64,000 bases of DNA. Source: Butyrivibrio sp. XPD2002 (GTDB lineage Bacteria; Bacillota; Clostridia; Lachnospirales; Lachnospiraceae). The position numbers and the translations under genes were made by a program. The notes under the pieces are model-generated. The model was not told where the DNA came from and did not search any database. It saw only the letters and a list, made by a program, of their open reading frames with translations. Each line of letters begins with the position of its first letter. Position 1 is the stretch's first letter. Of the stretch, positions 37,378 to 46,222 are shown piece by piece. The stretch covers positions 16,003 through 80,002 of the forward strand of contig NZ_AUIY01000025.1 in assembly GCF_000423945.1 (NCBI RefSeq), given 5' to 3'.

Positions 37378-37583
37378 ATGAATAAACAAAAGCTTAGCCG
37401 TGGAAACAGTGAGCAAAATGCACAATACTATGCGAGATTTAAACCACGAAGATGAGACCTGGCAATCTCGAGTGCCATTGCACGAAGAGATTGATGCTCA
37501 GGGCTCATCGAAGTGCCCGGTTTAACACGAGCATATAGTGTGTATTTTGCTCGCCGATTCCGCGGCTAAGCTTTGTCATTCAT
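37378..37583. repeat. ~206-bp fold-back element adjoining rnpB
   Basis: An imperfect palindrome. Paired blocks from outside in: ATGAAT/ATTCAT, AAAGCTTAGCCG (37389-37400)/CGGCTAAGCTTT (37563-37574), GAGCAAAAT (37411-37419)/ATTTTGCTC (37544-37552), TTAAACC/GGTTTAA, GATGAG/CTCATC, CAATCTC/GAGATTG, and an apical GTGCcattGCAC. It begins six bases after the mature rnpB 3' end. No direct target duplication was found. It could be a mobile fold-back repeat or part of the rnpB transcript end. Confidence 0.75.
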
Positions 37584-37589
37584 TCTATT

Positions 37590-37937
37590 GTATGAGCAGG
37601 CCTGTAAGCCGGGTTATGTCGAGAATGATCATCTATCTAGGACTGCTGTTGCCAACAGCCTCAAGCGACCCACCTGAAAACGGACCGGGCCGGCCCATGG
37701 TTTTCTTTTTGGTCTTGCTTCGGATAGGGTTTACATTGCTACAGATGTTACCATCTGCACGGTGGTCTCTTACACCGCCTTTTCACCCTTACTCATAAAG
37801 AGCGGTTGTTTTCTGTTGCACTTTCCCGGGAGTCACCTCCGCCGGACGTTATCCGGTATCCTGCCCTACGAAGCCCGGACTTTCCTCACCCGCGCCCTTT
37901 CGGGACTTGCGGCCGCGATCATTTGTCCTGCTCATAC
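37590..37937 (-). ncRNA. rnpB: RNase P RNA, bacterial type A
   Basis: About 348 nt. Universal blocks are present: the P4/CR-I region GAGGAAAGTCCGGGCT, GGCAGGATACCGG-type P3 neighbourhood, CR-II/III region AGTAAGGGTGAAAAGG and GGTAAGAGACCACCG, and the 3' ATAACCCGGCTTACAGGCC. The ends pair as GTATGAGCAGG...CCTGCTCATAC, closing helix P1. RNase P removes tRNA 5' leaders. A strong promoter lies directly upstream. Confidence 0.95.
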
Positions 37938-37943
37938 ATATGC

Positions 37944-37971
37944 ATTTTATCAGTGTATAAAATTATGTCAA
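37944..37971 (-). promoter_or_regulatory. Promoter of rnpB
   Basis: Consensus TTGACA (37971-37966), 16-bp spacer, TAAAAT (37949-37944), placing the start about seven bases downstream at the P1 5' end. Confidence 0.85.
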
Positions 37972-37985
37972 GCCTTATTCCGGAT

Positions 37986-38948
37986 CTATACGGATTCCAC
38001 AATCTCAAGTACCTGCCTGAAATATTCATTACGTGTTTCTTCTGTTGCATTGAAAATTTCATGTCTGGAATTCTCAAAAGCAATAATTTTCGCATGGGGA
38101 ACCTTCGCAGCAAATTCCCTATAACCATCCGGATCAATAAGATGGTCCTGCCCCGCTGTAAATACAGTTATTGGCAGTGTGAGCCTTGAAATATTTTTGA
38201 AAATCCTGTCATGCACCTTATAGCTTGCAAGTCCCCAACCAATGGCTGCACCATAGGTCTGATAATGCTCGTCTTTTAACCGCATCTCAAACATATAGTC
38301 ATAACGGGCCCTGGACTGAGCACTGCTTGTTTCAAAAACAGGTTTTGCATCAAAGTGCTTTTGTCTGGGTGCCATAGATTTTCGTTTTCCAAATAAGAAA
38401 GCATAAAATCTTATCAGTATGATCACAAGTTTTGAAGGAACTGACTTCATCTTCAACATAGGAGAGCTCAGAATAGTCCTGTCGAAATAACCCTGATAGC
38501 TCTCAAGAAAAAGAGTTCCCACGGCACCTCCCATGGAGTGCGCAATAAGAATTCGCTTCATTTCTGATGTCGCAGGCATAACCACCTTATCCATAAAAAC
38601 ATGGAAATCTTCAACATACGTATTGTAATCATCTATATAGACTACATCAGGTTCCTTCATCTTGCCCTCAGAATAACCGTGTCCTCGCTGTTCAAGGAAA
38701 TAGAAACCTAAACCGGCCTGATACAGATACCAGACGTACTCATGATATTTCCCGAAAAATTCGCAAAAACCATGAGCAAAGACAACAACCTTAGTTGCAT
38801 TATCAGGAATGGCAAAATAGTAATTGAGAGTAGTCCCGTCAAAGGATTTAAATTTCCCCTGCTTCACATGAGCTTTGCGAAACTCACTGTTTTCAGTTTT
38901 CATTGTCCGGATGAAATTATCTTCACCCAAGAAATTTACCTTGCTCAT
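37986..38948 (-). CDS. Alpha/beta hydrolase (lysophospholipase/monoacylglycerol lipase-like)
   Basis: 320 residues. The oxyanion VFAHGFCEFFGKYHEYV block, RGHGYS, nucleophile motif AHSMGGA and the late Asp and His regions (AGQDHLIDPDG, FENSRHEIF) follow the order of Serine aminopeptidase S33/monoglyceride lipase-like hydrolases. There is no signal peptide. AAGGAG precedes ATG. It ends just before the rnpB promoter. Confidence 0.88.
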   Translation of the reverse strand: MSKVNFLGEDNFIRTMKTENSEFRKAHVKQGKFKSFDGTTLNYYFAIPDNATKVVVFAHGFCEFFGKYHEYVWYLYQAGLGFYFLEQRGHGYSEGKMKEPDVVYIDDYNTYVEDFHVFMDKVVMPATSEMKRILIAHSMGGAVGTLFLESYQGYFDRTILSSPMLKMKSVPSKLVIILIRFYAFLFGKRKSMAPRQKHFDAKPVFETSSAQSRARYDYMFEMRLKDEHYQTYGAAIGWGLASYKVHDRIFKNISRLTLPITVFTAGQDHLIDPDGYREFAAKVPHAKIIAFENSRHEIFNATEETRNEYFRQVLEIVESV

Positions 38949-39014
38949 AAATCTCCTTTTTTATTTGAATGTCTTATATCCCACAGATCACCATAATCAA
39001 AACCTGTGACTTTC

Positions 39015-39575
39015 TCACAGATACTCTACATTTTTCTCCACTATATCCTTTGAAAAAACTGTCCCATAAAATGACCTGTAAATCTCCCAAAGCTTTTCTT
39101 TGGATCTGATACTACTATTTTCCAGTGCAAGTATTATGAAAGGGACTCCAAAGCACCTTGCCCGAAGTCCGGTATCAGTGCATCCGTTCCTTTCATAAAA
39201 GCCTATGCGTCTCGTCTGAAGTTCTTTAAGATCGCGGTCCTTAGAATAAACAGGGTCTTCTACCTCCAGGATGATAAGCCCGGCTCCCGCCATATAATCA
39301 CGGAGCATTTTAATGATCTCACTACCAATACCTTTATTCCTGTACTCTGGATAAACGGCAAGATAATCCACAAGATAACTCATTCCCTGCTTCACAAGGA
39401 ACGCATACCCTATGATTCTGGAATCATCAAATAATCCCAAACACTCATATACGCCATTATCAACTGCTTTAAGAATTATCGAAAGTTTTTTGAGCTCATC
39501 CTTGATAAAATCGTGGACCAGCCGCTCCTGATATATTGTTGTGATCTCGCCCCTTTGAAGCTGCCTGATTTTCAT
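39015..39575 (-). CDS. GNAT family N-acetyltransferase
   Basis: 186 residues. The acetyl-CoA-binding core is visible as DYLAVYPEYRNKGIGSEIIKML with LILEVEDP and GFYERNGCTDTG after it. Substrate unknown. It overlaps the upstream cupin gene by 4 bp. Confidence 0.82.
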   Translation of the reverse strand: MKIRQLQRGEITTIYQERLVHDFIKDELKKLSIILKAVDNGVYECLGLFDDSRIIGYAFLVKQGMSYLVDYLAVYPEYRNKGIGSEIIKMLRDYMAGAGLIILEVEDPVYSKDRDLKELQTRRIGFYERNGCTDTGLRARCFGVPFIILALENSSIRSKEKLWEIYRSFYGTVFSKDIVEKNVEYL

Positions 39576-40051
39576 CTGATCATGTCCTCCGGATAAGCAA
39601 GATGCTTTATCTTCTCATAATCTGCAGGGCAGATATCTCTTATCTCTTTATCCCCTATAAGTCTGAATTTATCATATGTAAACTTAGGAGTAGTAGCACA
39701 TGACATAAAACAGAAGCTACCCTTATCAAGATTTTCTGCAGCAAAAATGGCTCCCTTAGGTAACACTGTCATAGCCCTCTGATCTTCACCCTGACCAATT
39801 ACAACCTCCGACACGATACCATATATGATCATGGTAATCTTAAGAGCGCAGCCCTCATGGTGGTACCATATCTCATCACAGTCAATCTGATGAAAATGAG
39901 ATATATCCTCTCCTTCAAGTAAAAAATAGATGCTACCCATCAGCGAACGGTTTTCATGTCCGAATGGGGCAGTGTATACTTCTGCAAACCATCCGCCTTC
40001 AGGATGCTGCTCCATATGGTATTTTTCTTTTAAATACTCTGTTCTCTCCAT
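39572..40051 (-). CDS. Cupin family DUF985 protein
   Basis: About 159 residues from ATG 40051 (AGGGGAGACA just upstream); ATG 40066 is an alternative without RBS. HPEGGWFAEVY at the start, SIYFLLEGEDISHFHQIDCDEIWYHHEG and FMSCATTPKF are the DUF985 cupin signature blocks. It forms a small beta barrel with possible metal-binding His residues; function unknown. Co-transcribed with the GNAT gene. Confidence 0.85.
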   Translation of the reverse strand: MERTEYLKEKYHMEQHPEGGWFAEVYTAPFGHENRSLMGSIYFLLEGEDISHFHQIDCDEIWYHHEGCALKITMIIYGIVSEVVIGQGEDQRAMTVLPKGAIFAAENLDKGSFCFMSCATTPKFTYDKFRLIGDKEIRDICPADYEKIKHLAYPEDMIR

Positions 40052-40154
40052 TGTCTCCCCTGCCATCTTTTTTCATTAAAATCCTACTCATATTCTAACA
40101 TACAAAATTATCAGGAATTCACCAACAGCGCAGGAATCATTTTATAATTTTCCA

Positions 40155-40183
40155 TTGACATTTCACAGTCATTTTGTTATTTT
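40155..40183 (+). promoter_or_regulatory. Promoter of the Rpn-family gene
   Basis: TTGACA (40155-40160), 17-bp spacer, TATTTT (40178-40183). Confidence 0.65.
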
Positions 40184-40286
40184 GGTATTCGCATCACTTC
40201 CGATGCAACAGAAATTTTATTTCTGAAAATTCCATTCCTTATTCATGAATAACGAAACATTAACAAATAACTGGAGGAGTAATTTA

Positions 40287-41258
40287 TTGCAATTTGAAAA
40301 TCAAAAATATAGAGATACGGTATTCCGTATGCTATTCAATGATAAATCAAGATTATTAGAATTATACAATGCTATCAATGGTACTAACTATACAAATATG
40401 GATGACCTTACCATAACCACTTTGGAAGGTAGTACCTATCTTAACATGAAGAATGATGTGTCCTTCCTGATAGATTTTGAGCTAAATATGTTTGAACACC
40501 AGTCTACTGTTTGTCCAAACATTCCTCTACGTGATCTTTACTATGTAGCCTCAACCTACATTGAACTGATTCCTGTCAAGAAGACTTATCGCGACAGCCT
40601 AATAAAGATTCCGGCTCCTAAGTTTATCGTATTCTATAACGGTATGGCAGATGTACCGGACAAAGTAACATATAAGCTATCCGATATGTATGAAAAGCCC
40701 ATTAAAGACAATTCACTTGAACTTATCGTAGCTATGTACAACATAAATGCAGGACATAGCGCTCAGTTATTAGAAGCCTGTCAAACATTAAAGGGATATT
40801 CCATTTTCGTATCAAAAGTGCGAAAATATATAAAAGAGGCGAAGGATGCATATAATCTTTCTCATGAGACTCCCCTTCATATCATCAAAAAGGAGGATAT
40901 TGAGAAGAAAATAATATCCGATGCCGTATCAAAAGCAATCGATGAATGTATAGCAGAGGATATTCTTAAAGATTTCTTCTTGGCAAACAGACAGGAGGTT
41001 ATAGATATGGGATTATTTGGATATACCGTTGAGGGACATATGCAGGAGCTTCAGGATGAAAGCTTTGAAAAAGGCGTTGAAAAAGGCGTCGAAAAAGGTA
41101 TTAAACAAGGTATAGAAAAGGGAGCCGATACCATTTCTGATTTGTATGCCTGGTTAGTTGCCGCAGGCAGAAATGAGGATATGCAGCGAGCATTTACGGA
41201 CAAAGATTTCAGAGCAAAACTGTTAACTGAATACAAGGAGACTTCTCCCATACAATAA
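40287..41258 (+). CDS. Rpn family recombination-promoting nuclease / PD-(D/E)XK transposase-like protein
   Basis: About 323 residues when read from TTG at 40287, which has GGAGGAG seven bases upstream; ATG at 40245 gives 14 more residues but has no ribosome site. The start QFENQKYRDTVFRMLFNDK and the catalytic region VSFLIDFELNMFEHQSTV, LRDLYYVASTYIE, KFIVFYNG match the Rpn/TIGR01784 nuclease domain. The C-terminus has short EKGVEKGVEKGIKQG repeats, as usual for the family. Rpn proteins stimulate recombination in trans and are often scattered as multicopy genes. Composition is more AT-rich than neighbours. Confidence 0.85.
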   Translation: MQFENQKYRDTVFRMLFNDKSRLLELYNAINGTNYTNMDDLTITTLEGSTYLNMKNDVSFLIDFELNMFEHQSTVCPNIPLRDLYYVASTYIELIPVKKTYRDSLIKIPAPKFIVFYNGMADVPDKVTYKLSDMYEKPIKDNSLELIVAMYNINAGHSAQLLEACQTLKGYSIFVSKVRKYIKEAKDAYNLSHETPLHIIKKEDIEKKIISDAVSKAIDECIAEDILKDFFLANRQEVIDMGLFGYTVEGHMQELQDESFEKGVEKGVEKGIKQGIEKGADTISDLYAWLVAAGRNEDMQRAFTDKDFRAKLLTEYKETSPIQ

Positions 41259-41271
41259 ATTACAATGACAG

Positions 41272-41299
41272 GGCTGGAACCATATCAATAGTTCCAGCC
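41272..41299 (+). terminator. Terminator of the Rpn gene
   Basis: Perfect 9-bp stem GGCTGGAAC/GTTCCAGCC, 10-nt loop, followed by TTAATAATTTT. Confidence 0.75.
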
Positions 41300-41349
41300 T
41301 TAATAATTTTATAGAATTCTTAAGACTTTCTTAATTTCAAAATTAACTC

Positions 41350-41378
41350 TTGCCATAATTTTTATAACGTGTTATAGT
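41350..41378 (+). promoter_or_regulatory. Promoter of the 741-residue surface protein gene
   Basis: TTGCCA (41350-41355), 17-bp spacer, TATAGT (41373-41378). It leaves a leader of about 95 nt containing a possible GTCCGGTGTTTTCCGAGAC hairpin of unknown meaning. Confidence 0.65.
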
Positions 41379-41480
41379 CTCAACTTGTCGGCGTTCTGCT
41401 GACGATAAGTCCGGTGTTTTCCGAGACGATTTTCCATTTATTTTCCTTAAGTTTTTATGAAAGGCGGTTTTTAAATTTTT

Positions 41481-43706
41481 ATGAGACCAATTAAACAGAG
41501 TAACTCGATGAAAGAGCTTTTAAAAAAGCTTAAGAGACATGACACACTTGTGCTTGCATCAGGTGTAGTAGTGGCAACACTTTTATGTGGAGCATTCGTC
41601 TACGTGACTACTCCGACAATCAGTGCCACTGCAGCACAGCAGGAGGTTCGTAAGGACTCCCTTGGCGTTCAGAAAAAAGCCAGCGATCAGCTTAACGAAA
41701 TCCAGCAGTACCTTGAAAAGCTTGATGAAGTTGTTACAAACAGTCAGAGCCTGGTAGAGAACATCCAGACCGTGCAGAATGAGCAGAAGGAACTCACTGA
41801 AAAAGCTCTCACAAATGAGAAGAACAACACAAAAGAAAATAACAACAACACAGTAAGCAACAACAGTAAGGTTGTAGAAAAGATCAGTGGTCTTGATAAG
41901 CAGCTTGAATCAATCCATTCCGAAATCTCAGCTACAAACGAGCAGGTTAAAAAGCTCGGTGAAAGCATGAAAAACGGTGGAAGCAGCGATAGCAACAAGG
42001 ATAAGGAAAGCTTTGCACAGATCACAAACGCTCTTGGCGACTTAAAGAAAACCTGCGATAAGTCAGGTACTGATATCTCCGGCATCATTGAGCAGCTTAA
42101 AAGTGAAAAGGGCAATAAATCCGAAGCTCAGAAAGAGGTAATTAACAATCTTGAGACAATCGTAAAGTCACTTGAGAAGGTTGATACAAAAGAGAATCTT
42201 TCCAAGCTTGAAACAGATCTCAAGGAGACTCAGACCTCCTATATCAATATGCTCAGCGAGGTTGAAAAGGACATCAATAAAACCTCAGATAATGTAAACA
42301 AGGTAAAGGACAGCGTAAGTCAGGTCGATGAAAGCGTTAAAGACGCCATCAATGGTGTAGGAAAAGTTGGCGAAAATGTTCAGAGCGTTGAAAAAGGCGT
42401 AAACAAGGTTGGCGAGAATGTTCAGAGCGCCATCAATGGTGTAAACAAGGTCGGCGAAAATGTTCAGAATGCTGTAAATGGTGTCAACGAAGTTCGCAAA
42501 GCCCAGGAAAACTCTGACAGCAAGCTTACAGGAATCGACAATAATATCTCTTCCGTAAACACAAATGTAGACAGCTTAAAGGACAGCATCTCTTCTCTTG
42601 ATGGCAAACTTGATGCTAATGCCCAGCAGCTTAGCGCCCTGGACGAGCAGGTTAAAGCGGTTTTTCAATGTTCGGACAGTAATCGTAAGAAACTAGCATC
42701 CATACTGTCCGATCTGTGCGACTACCATGCCGCAGAGGATGCCACATTTGCTGAGCTTATCGAAGCTGTAAAGCTGATTCCCGCACATGTTATCAACTCA
42801 AAGAAGGTGACCTATGAATACCACAAACACACTGACGGAAAAAGCAGCATAGCTGCCGAAACCTGTAATCACAGTGGCGGGTGCTTTACAGTTCCTGTTA
42901 AACATGTTCACAATCAAAACTGTTATAAAACCGAGACCGTTTACAAATATCAGAAGGTAAAACGTATCGGTGGTACGAGCAGTTCTTTACCTTCCACCTA
43001 TAGTGGTATAGACATCAACCCTTCTGGTGTATGCCTTATATGCACAAAAATTCTGTACAAGGATGATGAAAAAAATCATTACCACACAACCACTTCTCTT
43101 GATACAGCGAAACAGGGCGATAGCTATAGCGTTCAAGGCACAAACAAAAAGCTTATATGCTCAAAAAATGCAAATACCGTAGATTACTACGCTCCCGGAT
43201 GTGGTTTCAAAAATGGTGATATGGAAAGGGCTACTATTGAATTCCCCAAGCACTACACCAACCCCAATCTTTTGGCCACCTCAATGGTATCAGACTTCCA
43301 TGGACTTAATATAAGCGAGGAAATCTTTAATTTCGATGAGGGCGAAGAATTCATGCCTGAGGATTACGATGCGGGTGATGAAACCTTCGACGAAAATGCT
43401 CAGGACGAGAATAATGAAAATCAGGGTGAAATGCCTGAACAGGAACAAGCAGAACCCTCAGATAATACCACTTCAGAAGAAGTTTCCTCAGATAATACAA
43501 CTCCGGCTGAAAGTACACCTGCACCTGAAACCACTAATGAGAATACTGATGATAATTCTGGTGAGAATTCTGCCCAAAATACTGACAAAAACAATGAAGT
43601 AAATTCCGAAGAGTCAGAAGATACTACTGATGCCAGCAATAGCAACGCTACTGAAGCTTCTGAAATTACAGAAACCGCAGCCAGTGACGATACTGCCACT
43701 AAATAG
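41481..43706 (+). CDS. Membrane-anchored coiled-coil surface protein with Cys/His-rich domain
   Basis: 741 residues, not a named family. A membrane helix occupies about 27-48 (LVLASGVVVATLLCGAFVYV). Residues 50-430 are coiled coil, including tandem 11- to 15-residue repeats of the type GVNKVGENVQSAI around 285-340, visible in DNA at about 42340-42490. Residues about 450-600 contain spaced Cys and His (TCNHSGGCFTVPVKHVHNQNCY, CLICTK, CSK, GCGF), likely metal-binding or disulfide-linked. The last 110 residues are acidic and Ser/Thr-rich. No LPXTG or lysine-rich tail. Likely an extracellular stalk; spacing of the RBS AAAGGCGG is long (13 nt). Confidence 0.8.
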   Translation: MRPIKQSNSMKELLKKLKRHDTLVLASGVVVATLLCGAFVYVTTPTISATAAQQEVRKDSLGVQKKASDQLNEIQQYLEKLDEVVTNSQSLVENIQTVQNEQKELTEKALTNEKNNTKENNNNTVSNNSKVVEKISGLDKQLESIHSEISATNEQVKKLGESMKNGGSSDSNKDKESFAQITNALGDLKKTCDKSGTDISGIIEQLKSEKGNKSEAQKEVINNLETIVKSLEKVDTKENLSKLETDLKETQTSYINMLSEVEKDINKTSDNVNKVKDSVSQVDESVKDAINGVGKVGENVQSVEKGVNKVGENVQSAINGVNKVGENVQNAVNGVNEVRKAQENSDSKLTGIDNNISSVNTNVDSLKDSISSLDGKLDANAQQLSALDEQVKAVFQCSDSNRKKLASILSDLCDYHAAEDATFAELIEAVKLIPAHVINSKKVTYEYHKHTDGKSSIAAETCNHSGGCFTVPVKHVHNQNCYKTETVYKYQKVKRIGGTSSSLPSTYSGIDINPSGVCLICTKILYKDDEKNHYHTTTSLDTAKQGDSYSVQGTNKKLICSKNANTVDYYAPGCGFKNGDMERATIEFPKHYTNPNLLATSMVSDFHGLNISEEIFNFDEGEEFMPEDYDAGDETFDENAQDENNENQGEMPEQEQAEPSDNTTSEEVSSDNTTPAESTPAPETTNENTDDNSGENSAQNTDKNNEVNSEESEDTTDASNSNATEASEITETAASDDTATK

Positions 43707-43742
43707 CATAAACCAAACAGAAATTCTAATACCATAAATATA

Positions 43743-43786
43743 GAGGTGAGAACCTTATTTCCATAGGCTCTCACCTCTTCTTTTTT
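43743..43786 (+). terminator. Terminator of the surface protein gene
   Basis: Stem GAGGTGAGA/TCTCACCTC with a 17-nt loop, followed by TTCTTTTTT on the plus strand. Confidence 0.8.
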
Positions 43787-43788
43787 AC

Positions 43789-45441
43789 TTATACATTAAA
43801 GCAGCTTCCACCAACAAACTCTCTCGTAAGTGAATTATTGGGAAGTGTCTGCGAGTCAACCGCAACAAAGTAATCCAGGAATTTCAGAAGTCTCTTTGCT
43901 TCGAAGTATTCAGGCTCGTCCTGCTTTATTGCGAAAAGCAGCGGCTCTGCATATTGCTTCAAAACAGCAAGCTCGTAAATCTGAGCGGAGTTGAACATCT
44001 CATCTGCGCCCTCCTGGAAAGGAAAGATGTTCTGGTGCTCACCTCTTCTTACTGAGTCCCACATGGCAATCGTGTGCTTTGCTGATGCACCACGGGTTCT
44101 GGCATCGCGGACAATACGTCTTATCAGTCGTCCATCAGTTGTAGGGATTCTATTGTGTGCATCTACGCTAAGAGTGGTAAGTGCACTTATATAAATCTTG
44201 AACTTGGACTCTGCGGGAAGTGCATAGCTCATCTTCTCATTAAGTCCGTGGATTCCCTCGATAACAAGAACATCACCGGGCTTTAGCTGGAGATAGTCTC
44301 CGTTCATCTCACGCTTACCTGAAACAAAGTTAAAGGTAGGCATCTCAACTCTCTCACCATTAAGGAGAGCTACCATGTCCTTATTAAACTGCTCCACATC
44401 AAGAGCCTCGAGACACTCAAAGTTGTAGCTTCCGTCCTCATTAAGAGGAGTATCAACCCTATCCACGAAGTAGTTATCAAGGCTGATGGGATGAGGGTTC
44501 AGTCCATAGGTGCGCATCTGGATTGAAAGTCTGTTGGCAAAGGATGTCTTTCCTGAGGAGCTTGGTCCTGCGATCATGACGAACCTTACATCCTTGCGCT
44601 CATATATCTTCTGAGCTATCTCTCCGATACGGCGCTCCTGAAGAGCCTCCTGCACAAGCATAAGATTACTGAACTCGCCTCTGCAGATAGCATCATTAAG
44701 ATCACCGACTGTATCTATGCCCATCATCTGGCCCCACTGTGTGGAACGAACCATCTCGTTAAAGAGCTTCTCTCTGGGCTCGCTGTCCGTAATCTTGTCA
44801 GGATTCCTTCTGGAAGGAAGATGTAGAAGCAGGCCATCGTGATATTTTTCAACCCTGAACCACTTTACATAGGAGGTGTTGGGAAGCATATATCCATAAA
44901 AATAGTCGCTGAAATCATCGAGCCTGTAGACATTTACTTCAGAACTTCTTCTGTAACGAAGAAGCCTTATCTTGTCATCAAGGCCCTCTTTTCTGAAAAT
45001 CTCAACAGCATCTGCAAGAGGATAGCCCTTCTTGAAAATCGGTATCTCCTGCTTTACCATTTCCTCCATGCGTTTCTGAACGCACTGGGCAAACTCCTCT
45101 GTAACAGAAAAATCACTTCTGACATTACAGAAAAAGGCATTACCGATTTTGTACTCAACCTTGGTATAGGCGGGCTTATCACCGGCTACATCACGAACAG
45201 CCTTAATAAGCATCATGATAGCTGTTCTGGTATAGGTGTTATTACCTATCTCATCGGCAGTAGTGATAAAGGAAAGCTTCTCATCTCTGTCCACCTTCTT
45301 CATCAGCTCGCGGATTCTTGTTCCATATATTACTGCCACAATCTGATTATCAAATCTGTCCTGATAATCCTTTGCGATCGTTTCAAAGGTTGTACCCTTT
45401 TCGTATTCTCTCTCTTCACCTTCAATAATAAGCTTTGGCAT
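43789..45441 (-). CDS. Nucleoside kinase: TGS-type N-terminus plus uridine kinase-like domain
   Basis: 550 residues. An N-terminal TGS/ThrRS-like region (GTTFETIAKDYQDRFDN...) of about 250 residues with a ThrRS-like second-additional-domain segment precedes a P-loop kinase domain with GPSSSGKTSFANRL near residue 297 and DVLVIEGIHGLNE. The phosphoribulokinase/uridine kinase fold suggests phosphorylation of a nucleoside. It closes the dgt-dnaG-rpoD-trmK-kinase run, with a GGAGG start 36 bp behind trmK. Function of the ThrRS-like half is unknown. Confidence 0.87.
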   Translation of the reverse strand: MPKLIIEGEEREYEKGTTFETIAKDYQDRFDNQIVAVIYGTRIRELMKKVDRDEKLSFITTADEIGNNTYTRTAIMMLIKAVRDVAGDKPAYTKVEYKIGNAFFCNVRSDFSVTEEFAQCVQKRMEEMVKQEIPIFKKGYPLADAVEIFRKEGLDDKIRLLRYRRSSEVNVYRLDDFSDYFYGYMLPNTSYVKWFRVEKYHDGLLLHLPSRRNPDKITDSEPREKLFNEMVRSTQWGQMMGIDTVGDLNDAICRGEFSNLMLVQEALQERRIGEIAQKIYERKDVRFVMIAGPSSSGKTSFANRLSIQMRTYGLNPHPISLDNYFVDRVDTPLNEDGSYNFECLEALDVEQFNKDMVALLNGERVEMPTFNFVSGKREMNGDYLQLKPGDVLVIEGIHGLNEKMSYALPAESKFKIYISALTTLSVDAHNRIPTTDGRLIRRIVRDARTRGASAKHTIAMWDSVRRGEHQNIFPFQEGADEMFNSAQIYELAVLKQYAEPLLFAIKQDEPEYFEAKRLLKFLDYFVAVDSQTLPNNSLTREFVGGSCFNV

Positions 45442-45477
45442 AAAATGACCTCCATGGTGATTATTCGGAAAACAGTA

Positions 45478-46218
45478 TTACATCGACAGAACGATTGTAA
45501 TATCGTTTATTTTATCCATAATATCATGCATTCTTTCCGTATGCTCATTTTCAGATAATTTTAATAAAATACCCTCGAGAATTTCCTTCTCATGAGCCAG
45601 GTATTTTTTGAGAGTTTCATCCTTTTTAAGAATAAGAGAGGGGCCAAAGCGGTCACAGATCCTTATGGCGTCAGCTTCGCTAACATCACCAAGTTCACGT
45701 ATAGCTCTGTCATAGAGGTCATTATTATCGTCGTCACTTACTCTTACGCTCATGGCGACATAGTATTTGCCCTCTTCAAAAATCTCAGCCTCATCCTCTA
45801 TGAAGAAGCGCTCACGTCTTAGATACTCTCTAAAAAGTCTAAGGTCAGACTGAGGCTGTAAGACCATTCTTTTTACGCCCTTTTCACGAGGTCTTCCGTC
45901 CTCAAGGATGCGCTTCATTAAAAGTCCGCCCATTCCCGCACAGACTATGGCCTCGGCTTCGCCTGCCTGTAGCTTCTCCATTCCGTTTGAGAGTCTTGTC
46001 TCGATCTTATCCTGAAGACCGTACTCCCGTATATGCTCATCTGCCCTCTCAAGGGGGCCTTCGTTTATGTCCATTGCCAGAGCCTTCTTGCAGGCTCCTG
46101 AATTAATAAGATAAATCGGAACGAATCCATGATCCGTCCCGATATCACAGACGCTTGCAGCGCTCTTAACGAGCCCTGCAACTGCGCCTAATCTTTCTGA
46201 TAAAACTATATTTTTCAT
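45478..46218 (-). CDS. trmK: tRNA (adenine(22)-N1)-methyltransferase TrmK
   Basis: 246 residues starting at ATG 46218, four bases after the rpoD stop. The SAM-binding region reads SVCDIGTDHGFVPI, followed by AMDINEGPLERADEHI and VCAGMGGLLMKRIL, and a coiled helical C-terminal domain. TrmK methylates A22 in the tRNA D-loop. The longer frame to 46368 overlaps rpoD and adds no family sequence. Confidence 0.9.
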   Translation of the reverse strand: MKNIVLSERLGAVAGLVKSAASVCDIGTDHGFVPIYLINSGACKKALAMDINEGPLERADEHIREYGLQDKIETRLSNGMEKLQAGEAEAIVCAGMGGLLMKRILEDGRPREKGVKRMVLQPQSDLRLFREYLRRERFFIEDEAEIFEEGKYYVAMSVRVSDDDNNDLYDRAIRELGDVSEADAIRICDRFGPSLILKKDETLKKYLAHEKEILEGILLKLSENEHTERMHDIMDKINDITIVLSM

Positions 46219-46222
46219 AGTG

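Noticed and set aside
41384..41480. Riboswitch in the leader of the surface protein gene
   Set aside because: A hairpin is possible, but none of the known riboswitch cores could be recognised.
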